NCBI GenBank assembly: GCA_964386535.1
Contig: CAYLRY010000008.1
Location: 1-64,000 of the forward strand
Origin: CAYLRY01 sp964386535
GTDB taxonomy: Bacteria > Chloroflexota > Dehalococcoidia > Dehalococcoidales > UBA3254
Length of the DNA: 64,000 bases
Direction: 5' to 3'
Shown here: piece by piece, positions 53,454 to 62,844 of the stretch
Position numbering within the stretch: position 1 is the stretch's first letter
How the letters are laid out: each line of letters opens with the position of its first letter
Made by a program: the position numbers and the translations under genes
The notes under the pieces: generated by a model
What the model saw: the letters and a program-made list of their open reading frames with translations, nothing else
Databases searched by the model: none
What the model was told of the DNA's origin: nothing

Positions 53454-54353
53454 TTACTCCGGTTTTTGAGCAACTACGGCATACCATTCGCTCAAATAAT
53501 CGATTTTCTCCAGCTTGAAACCGGCCAGTGCCAATCTTATAAGCACTTCATCCAATCCCTGTGCATGAATTCCACTGGCAATTAGTTTTGCCCCCGGTTT
53601 AAGCACCTTAAATATGTGTCCCGTTAAATCAGATATTGTACGAGAAGTGATATTAGCCAGGATCAGGTTAAAAGCGTCCTTATTAGCCCTTGTGGTTTCT
53701 TCACCGAGAGAACCCTTTTTTATCTGAATACTACCAGATACCCTATTAAAAAAGGCATTGGTTTTTGCCGCTGCAACAGCTACAGGATCAATATCTATGG
53801 CCAGTACCGATGAAGCTCCCAGTTTGGCAGCCGCAATAGCCAGTATGCCTGAACCTGTTCCCAGGTCCAATACAGACATCCCGGTTTGGAGGTTTTTTTC
53901 CAAATGAAGGAGACAAAGCCGGGTTGTAGGATGCAAGCCGGTGCCGAAAGCAGCACCGGGATCGAGCTCTATCAGTATACGTCCGGATAAAGATAATTTA
54001 AGATCCTCCCAGCTTGGTTTAATGATGATCCTGTTGCCAATTTCGATAGTACTGAAGTGCTTTTTCAGGGAGTTCATCCAGTCTTCCGGTTGCAGTATCC
54101 TTTCTTGAAGCACAGGAGATGAAATTTTCAACAACCGGTTGAGTTCCTTTTCTATCTGCCTTTTTTTCCCCTTGTAAGACCGGTTTAAAGGGAAATAGGC
54201 TCTGATTTTATAATATTTTTCGTTGCCGGTTTCACTTTGCCATTCCTCAACGGCTGTTCCACCAGGTGCTTGTGGCTCAAGAATTGATGCAACCAGGTCA
54301 AAATTAGCCAGCCCAGCATCTACAGTAAGTTCTATCCATTTCAAATTCGTCAA
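53454..54353 (-). CDS. prmA: Ribosomal protein L11 methyltransferase PrmA
   Basis: 299 residues. The N-terminal L11-recognition part (about 1-70) is followed by LDLGTGSGILAIAAAKLGASSVLAIDIDPVAVAAAKTNA, the SAM motif I-II pair. NLILANITSRTI is the NPPY-like motif of PrmA, and GAAFGTGLHPTTRLCL is diagnostic of the family. It trimethylates L11. The TTG start used is only three bases from GGAGG, so the next TTG (54344) may be the true start. Confidence 0.92.
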   Translation of the reverse strand: MTNLKWIELTVDAGLANFDLVASILEPQAPGGTAVEEWQSETGNEKYYKIRAYFPLNRSYKGKKRQIEKELNRLLKISSPVLQERILQPEDWMNSLKKHFSTIEIGNRIIIKPSWEDLKLSLSGRILIELDPGAAFGTGLHPTTRLCLLHLEKNLQTGMSVLDLGTGSGILAIAAAKLGASSVLAIDIDPVAVAAAKTNAFFNRVSGSIQIKKGSLGEETTRANKDAFNLILANITSRTISDLTGHIFKVLKPGAKLIASGIHAQGLDEVLIRLALAGFKLEKIDYLSEWYAVVAQKPE

Positions 54354-54542
54354 ATCCTCCCGAATTATATATTAAACCATTTTTACCTACGGTTAGAATG
54401 TTCTATTTTTAAAATTCATGTTTATTAACATGAATCATATCCATTAAAGATACTACATTAATAAAGAATTTTAGCAATTTTCTTCAAGACTTTTGTATGA
54501 AAACAATATATATAAATTGATAATCATATATATAAGACTCGA

Positions 54543-54571
54543 TTGACGAACAATAACGATTGTACTATACT
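54543..54571 (+). promoter_or_regulatory. Candidate sigma70-type promoter of the binding-protein gene
   Basis: TTGACG (54543-54548) and TATACT (54566-54571) are spaced by 17 bases. The gene starts at 54814, giving an untranslated leader of about 235 bases in which an AAGGAGG at about 54639 has no suitable start codon after it. The rest of the 460-base gap shows no gene. Confidence 0.6.
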
Positions 54572-54813
54572 GGTAACAATGCCGGGCTTGTTAGCCTTTA
54601 AATGATCTTCAGGTAAGATTATACTTTGCGGTGAAAATAAGGAGGATTATTTTTCATATCAAGCATAGTGAATTGCATTTTAGATGTATTTTACTGTGCT
54701 TTTTTATAAATACATTAAATCTTAAAATAATTTAGATATATTAAACAATTTATTCTATCACATTCTGGTCAGCATGTGAATAGTTTTTTATAAATAAATA
54801 AAGGAGGAAAGGA

Positions 54814-56511
54814 TTGAAAAAACTATTGGTTCCCCTGGTTATCCTGTTGTTAGTAAGCTCTTTTCTGGTCATGGGTTGCAGCGGTGAATCGACTACGACC
54901 AAAGCTTCTCAACCGGCAGTCACCAGCGCTACCTCGGCTGTTACTTCGTCTTCAGCCCCAGCTACAACTGCCGCCTCTAAACCGGTAACTACAACTACGG
55001 CTTTGACTACTCCACCGGCTTCAACTACGAAACCCTCTGGTACTACAACGGTTGATAAGTCAAAATACGGCGGCACTTTTCGCTGGATTGAGTCAACCGG
55101 ACCAGCAACACCTTTCGGCGCTCCCTGGGAAAGCGCCGGCGCTTCGGTGTTTACACAGCAATTTTGTGAGCAATTCTTGCTCAAAGAAATGCAGGGAGGT
55201 AAGCTCGTCCCCAATCTATGCGAGTCTTTTGACGTAGTCACTAATCCCCAAAATGCTTCCATCACCTTTCATTTAAGAAAAGGGGTTAAATTCCATGACG
55301 GTAGTGATTGTAATGCTCAGGCGATCAAATTTGTCTATGAAAAGACCAAGGAAACCGGCATTGTTCGCAGCGCCTCTATGTACTGGAAGGCCTTTAATGT
55401 GGTAGATGATTATACCCTGAGGGTTGACCTTACTACCTGGTACAACCGTTTGAGCAGAGGCTTCGCTGATAGTGTAGCTTTTGTAGTATCGCCTACTGCC
55501 CTGGAAAAAAATGGGATAGATTGGCTCAGGTGGAATATGGTAGGCACTGGCCCCTTTGTGCAGAAACAATACGTAAGAGATGTTTCTCTTACTGCCACCC
55601 GCAATCCCAATTATTGGGATCAGGGTAAACCGTATGTAGATTCAGTTCAAATATTATATGTGGTGGATGAATTAACGCGGGTTGCTCTATTCAAGTCCGG
55701 CGGCGCTGAAGTATTGAATATTGGAGGTAACCCCAGGCTTGCCGGAGAAATGGAAGCAGCCGGATTTAAGATTATTTCCCAGGCTGGAGGGGGCACGGTA
55801 CTGGTCCCGGATAGTGCTAATGCGGATTCCCCGTGGTCAAATAAAAAGGTTAGGGAGGCAGCCGAATACGCTATTGATAAAGAGTCAATAGCTAAAACTT
55901 TCGGCTACGGGTATTGGATCCCGGCTTATCAACTGAATAGCCCGGCTTCCTTAGCCCATGTCACCACACTTACTCCCCGAAAATATGACGCAGCCAAAGC
56001 CAAAGCACTGCTGACTGAAGCCGGTTACCCCAATGGTTTTAAGACCAGAATTATTGTAGGTCCCGGCACCAATATGAACATTCCTCAGGCTGTACAGTCT
56101 TACCTTTCAAAAATAGGCATTCAGGTTACACTTGACGTAATGGAAGCTGCCAAATATAATGAAGTCACCTCCGGAACCTGGAACAACGCCCTGGTACTAA
56201 ATCCCTTGATCGAGTGGGCCAATCCTAACACCGGCTTTAACTTCTTCTGGGGTACTCCCAGTTCATGGTTTAAAAGCACCGGCAGACCGGATGGCTGGGC
56301 TGATGCAGTTATAGAATCGAACACCACTGAAGTAGCTCAGGCTTCAAATACACAAAAGCTGGAAACCATGGCTTATGACTATGTCATGGTTATTCCTCTC
56401 TATTTCGGTACTTCATTATGGGCAACCACCAATAATATCAATGATCATGGAATCGGCACCCGCGGCGCCGGTACCTGGTTCGAACCGCAGGACTTATGGT
56501 TCAGTAAATAG
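54814..56511 (+). CDS. Family 5 solute-binding lipoprotein, paralogue of the 7486-9198 gene
   Basis: 565 residues. The TTG start has AAAGGAGG. The lipobox is LVMGC (C22), followed by a very Thr/Ser-rich linker to about residue 75. The SBP_bac_5 domain has FHLRKGVKFHDGSDCNA, then DSANADSPWSNKKVREAAEYAIDKESIAKTFGYGYW, closely like its paralogue. It stands alone: its operon holds no permease or ATPase. The two paralogues probably serve one shared importer elsewhere or different ones. The ligand is not deducible. Confidence 0.92.
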   Translation: MKKLLVPLVILLLVSSFLVMGCSGESTTTKASQPAVTSATSAVTSSSAPATTAASKPVTTTTALTTPPASTTKPSGTTTVDKSKYGGTFRWIESTGPATPFGAPWESAGASVFTQQFCEQFLLKEMQGGKLVPNLCESFDVVTNPQNASITFHLRKGVKFHDGSDCNAQAIKFVYEKTKETGIVRSASMYWKAFNVVDDYTLRVDLTTWYNRLSRGFADSVAFVVSPTALEKNGIDWLRWNMVGTGPFVQKQYVRDVSLTATRNPNYWDQGKPYVDSVQILYVVDELTRVALFKSGGAEVLNIGGNPRLAGEMEAAGFKIISQAGGGTVLVPDSANADSPWSNKKVREAAEYAIDKESIAKTFGYGYWIPAYQLNSPASLAHVTTLTPRKYDAAKAKALLTEAGYPNGFKTRIIVGPGTNMNIPQAVQSYLSKIGIQVTLDVMEAAKYNEVTSGTWNNALVLNPLIEWANPNTGFNFFWGTPSSWFKSTGRPDGWADAVIESNTTEVAQASNTQKLETMAYDYVMVIPLYFGTSLWATTNNINDHGIGTRGAGTWFEPQDLWFSK

Positions 56512-56528
56512 TCTCAAGTAACAAACGC

Positions 56529-56569
56529 TTAACAAAATAGGCCGGGCATAACCCGGCCTATTTTGTTAA
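56529..56569. terminator. Perfect 18-bp bidirectional terminator
   Basis: TTAACAAAATAGGCCGGG (56529-56546) and its exact complement at 56552-56569 have a five-base loop and T/A-rich outer parts. It lies between the convergent ends of the binding-protein gene and the DUF2807 lipoprotein gene. Confidence 0.93.
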
Positions 56570-56595
56570 CCAAAATGATTTATTTAATTGACCTT

Positions 56596-57372
56596 TCAGG
56601 GGCCTACAATTTTGGAAGCTCCACGGATTTCGATCTTGCCCAATTCAGGATTACCATTATAATTCAAGGTAGAAAAATCATTCAGTTCAGCATCCAGACT
56701 GTTATTTAACATAAGGTTCGCTTGACTGGTTCCGCCGAGTATTACCCTGGCATTCCGGATAGTATAATCCGGCAGGTTGGCCAGAGTATCGCCAGATGCG
56801 TTCAGTAACAGATTATCTGCTGACCCGTTTAATGAGCACCTGCTTTTATCCGACATTTCAAGATTTAAATCCGTAGCAATCAGACGTCCAACCAGTATGC
56901 AGGTATCTGCAAGAATCACATCGGTTTTACCTGCTTTAATATCCAGATCCAGGGTACTATCTCCGGATGCCTCTAGTTTGAAATTGTGGTCAGAACTAAA
57001 ACCTTTAACTTTCCCGTGGGCCGTTCCTTTAGCGCTTATTCTGCTAAGCGCAGGAAGTGTAATAGTGGCCACCAAATTGATCCTGGAATAACTTAAAGGT
57101 TTCAGGTTAATAAAGAGAGTCTGGCCTGAATATGATACATCAACATAATCAAAGATATTTTCATTCGCCTTAATGGAAATGCTGTAAATATCTAATGGTA
57201 CTACCTCGAATTCAATAGAAGAACCGATTTCTATCTCATTAAAACCAGAGATATTATATAATTTACTTATTATTGCTCCAGTACCTGTAACCCTGCCGAA
57301 AAAAGAACATCCTGGAAATATTATTAATATCAATAATAACAATAATAAGGCTATTATTGCCAATTTTCTCAT
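56596..57372 (-). CDS. DUF2807 (GIN domain) lipoprotein
   Basis: 258 residues. The lipobox is FPGC (C22). The start of the domain reads GTGAIISKLYNISGFNEIEIGSSIEFEV, followed by a repeating beta-helix pattern (LEASGDSTLDLDIKAGKTDV, LNLEMSDKSRCSLNGSADNL, LLNASGDTLANL). Such envelope beta-solenoid proteins are widespread; function unknown. GAGGA precedes the ATG. Confidence 0.88.
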   Translation of the reverse strand: MRKLAIIALLLLLLILIIFPGCSFFGRVTGTGAIISKLYNISGFNEIEIGSSIEFEVVPLDIYSISIKANENIFDYVDVSYSGQTLFINLKPLSYSRINLVATITLPALSRISAKGTAHGKVKGFSSDHNFKLEASGDSTLDLDIKAGKTDVILADTCILVGRLIATDLNLEMSDKSRCSLNGSADNLLLNASGDTLANLPDYTIRNARVILGGTSQANLMLNNSLDAELNDFSTLNYNGNPELGKIEIRGASKIVGP

Positions 57373-57433
57373 TTATTCCTCATAAAATTAATAATATTTA
57401 TCTAAATATTATATTATTATCAATATAATCATA

Positions 57434-58303
57434 TTATTTAATAATAACTGTAATTTTTGCTGATATAGGAGGATTTAATGGTGTATTATTATTATTTACC
57501 AGTTGTACAGAGAATGAGTGTGTTCCGGGGGTTACATTCTGCCAGGTATAAGAGTTACCCGCTACTGCCATATAAGTACCCGGACGGGTAGTAGCCTGTG
57601 GGCCTTGAATGGTTGGTGCCTCTACATCCTGATAAAACATCAGATGACCTTCATTAGCAAAGTTAGGCTGTCCGATTTTATCAACGATACTGAAGTTAGC
57701 CGACTCTGTAGTAATGGTAACACTATCCCCGGATATTTCTGCACCTTCACGAGGTGATACAATTACCAGCGCCGGCATGCCAGCGCCGGCACTCACCTTG
57801 ATTGAAACGGATGCTGTAACTGGTGGATTTAGGGGCGTATGGTCATTATTAACCAATTGAACAGAGAACCGGTGCTCTCCGGAGCCAACATTCTTCCAGA
57901 CATAGCTGGTAGAAGAACTGGCGCTAAAGGTTCCTGGAGAGGTTTTTGCAGGCTGGTCTGGTGAGGTTGGCGGCTCGACATCCATGTAATAAATAACATG
58001 ACCCTGGCCTGAGACATTTTCTTTTTCAAAGTCACTGGTCAGTTTAAAATCGTTTACTTTTATGACTATGGTGATGCTGCCAATGCCTGATGTGGCTGCA
58101 TTTTCCGGTGATGTGATCTTTACTGACGGTCCTGAAAAGAGTGTGGGTGAGGAAGCAGAAATACTGGTAACCGTAGCTAATTGTTGCGGAGCAACCGTGC
58201 TTTGAGTAATTGAGCCATTCTCTGAACAAGCTGTTAGGAAGAATAGGGAGAATACAATTACAAAGATCAACATTACAGTAAAAAACGGGCTTGGCAATTT
58301 CAT
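57434..58303 (-). CDS. Lipoprotein with two tandem repeats of about 105 residues
   Basis: 289 residues. The lipobox is FLTAC (C26). Two copies of the same unit cover residues about 62-170 and 178-289. Each has ITSPENAATSG/IVSPREGAEISG, a DFxxExxGQGH/NFANEGH segment, MDVEPPT/QDVEAPT, SPGTF/RPGTY, a Y(V/T)W and SVQLVNN(D/N)(H/N)TPLNPP. It is a beta-sandwich-like extracellular protein probably produced by internal duplication; no ligand or enzyme motif is seen. GAGAGGAG precedes the ATG. Confidence 0.85.
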   Translation of the reverse strand: MKLPSPFFTVMLIFVIVFSLFFLTACSENGSITQSTVAPQQLATVTSISASSPTLFSGPSVKITSPENAATSGIGSITIVIKVNDFKLTSDFEKENVSGQGHVIYYMDVEPPTSPDQPAKTSPGTFSASSSTSYVWKNVGSGEHRFSVQLVNNDHTPLNPPVTASVSIKVSAGAGMPALVIVSPREGAEISGDSVTITTESANFSIVDKIGQPNFANEGHLMFYQDVEAPTIQGPQATTRPGTYMAVAGNSYTWQNVTPGTHSFSVQLVNNNNTPLNPPISAKITVIIK

Positions 58304-58883
58304 TAATTACTCCTCTCAAGATCATTTTTTATCATTACTTGTTGGACAAAGATATATATATATTTCCTTTCAACTAATAGTAATACACCTGGATTCCTCG
58401 TTCAGGTGGACCGAGCGTGTGTTGCCTGATAGCCCCGTAAAAAAGGGCTCAAATAAATCATATAATATAAGGGGCTTTACTCTCAAGATGAACAGAAAAC
58501 ATTTCAGGATTGCAAATCCAATTATGGTATATTTTCCACGTCTTACCTATCATTAATTTGAGGTTTAGGGTTTCTTAAAAGGTTTGACTTCCCTTAAATT
58601 CATTATTCATTTACTGCAATGGGGTTGTTCCCTATGGAGAAAAAAGGAAGAATAAATGATTGGATAAAACATGGTTGAATTGACCTGGACTAAGATGGAC
58701 AACTTTTATAAGGTACCCATTACGGGATGGGTAAGTCAAAAATAGAATGTAATAAATCTATCCCTTTGGAATTTTATCCTTAGTATTCTGCTGAAGCAAT
58801 CAAAATAGCGAATGTTCACGTTTGAATAAACTTCTAATAATATGTAAAAAAATTAATATTCTGTTTTATATCTAAAATTGCAT
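58304..58883. other. Long intergenic region with hairpins, no gene
   Basis: 580 bases. Inverted repeats include CACCTG/CAGGTG and AGCCCC/GGGCT (about 58430-58450) on a stretch that looks structured. A 24-codon frame starting near 58672 has no support. It could hold an unrecognised RNA or just remnants. Confidence 0.35.
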
Positions 58884-59591
58884 TCAATCATGCTCGTCGT
58901 TTCCAGAAATAAATCCTCTTTTTAATAATTCATCAAACGCCTCAAACCATTTGAGCTGTACGTCACTGGGCCAGGTAGGGTCAAAACTGGGAAATTTGGT
59001 AAGCAATAACTCTTTCCATGACATAGTATGCGGAACTGTTTCCGCATTTTGTGGAATAGACAAATTCTGATTTGTCCTTGTTCCAATTCTTTTTGGAATT
59101 TTTTCCACAGATTGTGTCTGCTTGGAACTTTTGGATTTTTTGGTAATAAATGGGGAAAGTGTAATACCAGCATCATTAGCCAGTTCAACAAAAAATTTAA
59201 TGCATTTACGGGCTACATCCCGGTCAACCTGATAATTATTATTAAAAACCTCTTCTAGCTGAGCATAAGTAGCCGTTTCCGAATTAAATGAGTCATCCAT
59301 AAGGAAGGTAAAAGACTCCTGCCCTATCTTTCGTAAGATTTCAGTTCTGGAGGTGCCTCTGGCAGTCACCAGTTCTTTTAAATAACGAGTGGGCGAGCCA
59401 CCGGCATCAACCAAATTTAAAAAACGCAAAGCAGACATGAGCTGAGTTCCCGTACTACCGGAAAACTTGTCACCCCAGTAGCTTCGGTCAATTCGTGCAG
59501 GTATGCCTCTCTGTAATTCCTCGAGCAGAGTTAAAAAACTGCGGTACGAGACATAAGGTGGAGAACGTTTTTTATACCTGTCAATTACCAA
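58884..59591 (-). CDS. DUF5343 domain-containing protein
   Basis: A 235-residue soluble protein. The start SYRSFLTLLEELQRGIPARIDRSYWGDKFSGSTGTQLMSALRFLNLVD matches the DUF5343 family (PYVSY...FL..L...GIP.RID...). Residues about 150-195 are a polar Ser/Lys/Thr linker. The C-terminal SWKELLLTKFPSFDPTWPSDVQLKWFEAFDELLKRG is a second conserved-looking part. The function is unknown; members occur singly or near defence or mobile genes. The TTG start has GAGG seven bases upstream. Confidence 0.82.
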   Translation of the reverse strand: MVIDRYKKRSPPYVSYRSFLTLLEELQRGIPARIDRSYWGDKFSGSTGTQLMSALRFLNLVDAGGSPTRYLKELVTARGTSRTEILRKIGQESFTFLMDDSFNSETATYAQLEEVFNNNYQVDRDVARKCIKFFVELANDAGITLSPFITKKSKSSKQTQSVEKIPKRIGTRTNQNLSIPQNAETVPHTMSWKELLLTKFPSFDPTWPSDVQLKWFEAFDELLKRGFISGNDEHD

Positions 59592-59843
59592 AGCACCGCC
59601 TCAGAAAAACGTTAAGGAAGAGCATTGCACTTATTTTATTGGAATGGAATTAAGTTTTCAAGAGGCATCAATGGAGTTATGGTAACTCATGGCTTTTTGG
59701 TATTTTCCCAATCCTAAAAAAGTCAGGAGCCAATACTATTTTCTTATGGAATAATAAAGGACAAAGCAGGACGATTTTTGACGGATACGATTGGTAATTT
59801 ATACCATAAATCCATAAATAAAAATATAACTAAGGAGGTGCCT
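59592..59843. other. Divergent spacer between the DUF5343 gene and the small-protein/ftsA cluster
   Basis: 252 bases. The minus-strand promoter of the DUF5343 gene and the plus-strand promoter of the small-protein/ftsA cluster must lie here, but neither gives a clear -35/-10 pair. The strong ribosome site for the next gene is at about 59832-59838. Confidence 0.4.
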
Positions 59844-60056
59844 GTGGGAACTAGTATTGAGTATCAAAAATTGATGACGGAGATCGTGTACATTAATATT
59901 CCCGGTCCAGCAGAACCAACTCCGGGGATGAGTGGCGGAGAACTTCTCCATGGTTTTCTGGCAGAACTGTATAAAGCCCCAAACGCAGAAACAAAAAACT
60001 TCATAAACTCTCTTTGCCTGAAATGGAATGTGCATTACAGAGAATCTAGAGGTTAA
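59844..60056 (+). CDS. Small protein of unknown function upstream of ftsA
   Basis: 70 residues from a GTG start with a strong AAGGAGG six bases before it; an upstream in-frame ATG at 59778 has none. The sequence (EYQKLMTEIVYINIPGPAEPTPGMSGGELLHGFLAELYKAP) has no domain I know. It is followed by ftsA after 62 bases and could be cotranscribed. Confidence 0.6.
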   Translation: MGTSIEYQKLMTEIVYINIPGPAEPTPGMSGGELLHGFLAELYKAPNAETKNFINSLCLKWNVHYRESRG

Positions 60057-60118
60057 TAGCCGAAAAAGCAGGGGGTAACTGGTAGCTTTAATTCTATATA
60101 ATAATAGGAGAATAAATA

Positions 60119-61324
60119 ATGAAAAGGAAAATCGCGGCTATCGATGTAGGTACGACTAAAGTTTGTACCATCATGGGTACCCTGGATAGCTCAACCGGCC
60201 TTAGAATTTTGGGAGTTGGTATCTCTCCATCTCATGGTATTGAAAAAGCTCTGGTAGCCAATATCGCGCAGGCCAAAGATTCGATTCGCCAGTCAATCAG
60301 AAAAGCTGAAATGATGGCTGGTTACAGGCTGGATTCAGCATATATTGGCGTAACCGGAAAACATATCAGTTCCAATAATAATAAGGGCACTATTGCCATT
60401 ACTAAAACTGATCAACTGGTACGCTCGGATGACCTGAAGCGAGTTCTGGATGTGGCTCTAAACATCAAAGCCCCATCTGATAGAAAAATGCTGCATGTTA
60501 TTCCGAGGTCTTATACACTGGATGGTCATGAGGTGAAGAATCCCGTAGGCATGCATGGTTATGAGCTAAATGTTGAGGCTCATGTTATAACCGCCGCCGT
60601 AGCCTCGGTTCAGAATTTGACTAAATGTATCCAGGGTGTAGGTATTGAAATAGAGGACCTGGTATTGGAACCTCTGGCCAGCGCTGAAGCAGTACTGGTT
60701 GAAGAAGAAAAACAAGCCGGCGTATTAATAGCCGATATTGGCGGAGGTACTACAGATATTGCTGTATTAAAAGACGGCAGTATCTATCATACTTCCGTTT
60801 TACCTGTAGCCGGACATCAAATTACCAGAGATATTGCAGCAGGTCTGGGTTTATCCTTCGAACTGGCTGAAGAGATGAAAAAGAAGTACGCCAATCTTTT
60901 ACCCTCAGAAGATGAAGACGACAAGATCGTGGGTGAAAACGGCCATAGTGTCTCTTATAGAGACCTTTGTGACATTGTCCGTGCTAGAGTTGAAGAACTG
61001 ATGCGGCTGGTAGTACTGGAATTGCCCAGGACTGATTATGCCAGATTAATCCCTTCAGGAATTGTACTCACCGGCGGTTGCGCCAATTTGCCTGGCATAG
61101 TAGAAATGACCCAAACAGTTACCCATATGCCGGTAAGAATTGGCATGCCACCTTCCCTTAACGGTGTATCCAATGCCTTGTTAAACGATCCAGCCTATGC
61201 CACCAGCGCAGGACTTATACTCTGGAAGATGAAGAACGACACTTCGGCTAACCAGAAATGGATGTCTACCAAACCCTCTGGCGTGCGTGGGTTCTTTGCA
61301 TCATTAATGAAATTATTCCGCTAA
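60119..61324 (+). CDS. ftsA: Cell division protein FtsA
   Basis: A 401-residue actin-like protein. IAAIDVGTTKVCTIMG is the phosphate-1 motif. VTAAVASVQNLTKCIQGVGI marks the SHS2/1C region, IADIGGGTTDIAVLKDGS phosphate-2, and VLTGGCANLPGI the adenosine motif. GFFASLMKLFR is the C-terminal amphipathic membrane-targeting helix. FtsA tethers FtsZ to the membrane. It is 41 bases before ftsZ. Confidence 0.96.
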   Translation: MKRKIAAIDVGTTKVCTIMGTLDSSTGLRILGVGISPSHGIEKALVANIAQAKDSIRQSIRKAEMMAGYRLDSAYIGVTGKHISSNNNKGTIAITKTDQLVRSDDLKRVLDVALNIKAPSDRKMLHVIPRSYTLDGHEVKNPVGMHGYELNVEAHVITAAVASVQNLTKCIQGVGIEIEDLVLEPLASAEAVLVEEEKQAGVLIADIGGGTTDIAVLKDGSIYHTSVLPVAGHQITRDIAAGLGLSFELAEEMKKKYANLLPSEDEDDKIVGENGHSVSYRDLCDIVRARVEELMRLVVLELPRTDYARLIPSGIVLTGGCANLPGIVEMTQTVTHMPVRIGMPPSLNGVSNALLNDPAYATSAGLILWKMKNDTSANQKWMSTKPSGVRGFFASLMKLFR

Positions 61325-61365
61325 ATTTAAAAAATCAAACCTGAATAGAGAGAAGGAGAGAACAT

Positions 61366-62436
61366 ATGTCTAAAACCAGTTATGTACCTAGCCCGGCCAA
61401 AATTAAGGTAGTAGGAATGGGTGGGGCGGGTTGTAACGCTATCACCCGCATGGTTCGCGAGCAAATTCGCGGTGTTGAGTTTGTAGCTATGAATACCGAT
61501 TCGGCTCATCTAGAAATTACTGAGGCGCCACTTCGTATTGCCCTGGGAGAAAAGCTTACCCGTGGACTGGGCGCAGGGGGTGATCATAACGTCGGGCGCA
61601 GGTCAGCCGAGGAGACCCGGGATGAAATTAAGCAGGCTTTGTCCGGGGCTGATATGGTTTTCCTGGCGGCAGGTATGGGTGGAGGAACCGGTACCGGTTC
61701 AATTGCCGTGGTAGCCGAAATGGCCAAGCAAATGGGTGCTTTAACCATTGCTACGGTAACCAAACCCTTCGGCTTTGAAGGTAACCGCCGTATGCAGGTG
61801 GCTGAAGAAGGCATCAGCCAGCTTCTTACCAAAGTAGACACATTAATAATTGTACCCAATGATCGCTTACTGGAGCTATCTGATAACAAAACCAGCGTAG
61901 ATGGTGCTTTTAAAATGGCTGATGAAATCCTGTGCCATGCAGTGCAGGCCATTGCCGAAGTGATTACTGTCCCTGGACTGGTTAACCTGGATTTTGCCGA
62001 TATTCGAGCTATTATGAAAGATGCTGGCCCTGCTTGGATGTCCATCGGCAGAGGATCAGGACAGAACCGTGCCGTTAATGCTGCCAAGGAAGCCCTGGCG
62101 AGTCCTATGCTGGATGTCAGCATTCAGGGAGCCAAAGGTGTCCTCTTTAATGTATGTGGCGGCAATAATCTGACTCTCTTTGAGGTAAGCGATGCTGCTA
62201 AGATCATAGGTGAAGCTGTTGACCCTGAAGCCAATATCATCTTCGGTGTTAATGTAGATCCGAATATGGGCAATGAAGTACGTTTAACCCTTATTGCTAC
62301 CGGTTTCGCTTCCCGTGATCAGGTATCCGGCGCTGCCAGAGATAAAGAGATTAATAAAGTTCTAAAAAGCTTAAAGTCTGAAGAGGATCTTTCAGTTCCA
62401 GCCTACATGAGATTCAAAGGAACATATCGAAGATAG
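61366..62436 (+). CDS. ftsZ: Cell division protein FtsZ
   Basis: A 356-residue tubulin-like GTPase. The T4 loop GGGTGTGS is at 105-112, the N-terminal GMGGAGCNAI at 17-26 and the T7 part NLDFADIRAI. The conserved C-terminal peptide is VPAYMRF near the end, close after the globular domain, so the usual disordered linker is very short. AGAAGGAGAG precedes the ATG. Confidence 0.97.
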   Translation: MSKTSYVPSPAKIKVVGMGGAGCNAITRMVREQIRGVEFVAMNTDSAHLEITEAPLRIALGEKLTRGLGAGGDHNVGRRSAEETRDEIKQALSGADMVFLAAGMGGGTGTGSIAVVAEMAKQMGALTIATVTKPFGFEGNRRMQVAEEGISQLLTKVDTLIIVPNDRLLELSDNKTSVDGAFKMADEILCHAVQAIAEVITVPGLVNLDFADIRAIMKDAGPAWMSIGRGSGQNRAVNAAKEALASPMLDVSIQGAKGVLFNVCGGNNLTLFEVSDAAKIIGEAVDPEANIIFGVNVDPNMGNEVRLTLIATGFASRDQVSGAARDKEINKVLKSLKSEEDLSVPAYMRFKGTYRR

Positions 62437-62844
62437 CCGTCAATTATAGCCTTATCCTTACCAGGTAAGCATGGTGAGCTGTTTAGGAAAATAATAAGAT
62501 ATCCTGGCCACTCCTTGTTCAACGGTATGCAAACAAATAAGCAGGCAAGGAGTGGCCGTAAAAAACGGGTGAATTCCATTTATTTAATTATTTGATAATC
62601 CTAAGGTTAAATAATTTTCGGCTTTGAGATAATCCAAGAAAATTAATATATTTAAACCTGCTGGTACATGCACAACGGCTAAAGGACCGATCCTCCCTCC
62701 GTTGTCATTTCACATACCGGGCTACCCCCCTTAACCGTGCTCTCCTTCCAAAAAGTCGGTTAAGGGGGGCGCACTTCCGCTTTTTATCATCATTAAACCT
62801 AACCTTTTTTCATTTGTCCCTAAAAACTATATACTGGTAAATTG
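62437..62844. other. Intergenic region with two perfect hairpins
   Basis: GGCCACTCCTTG (62506-62517) pairs with CAAGGAGTGGCC (62546-62557), 12 bp, and CCCCCCTTAACCG (62725-62737) pairs with CGGTTAAGGGGGG (62757-62769), 13 bp. Neither has a good U-tract. They probably end the ftsZ transcript or flank an old insertion. No gene is seen. Confidence 0.5.

Noticed and set aside
62506..62769. Two long inverted repeats considered as insertion-sequence ends
   Set aside because: The two stems have different sequences and no transposase or target duplication lies between them; hairpins are the simpler reading.
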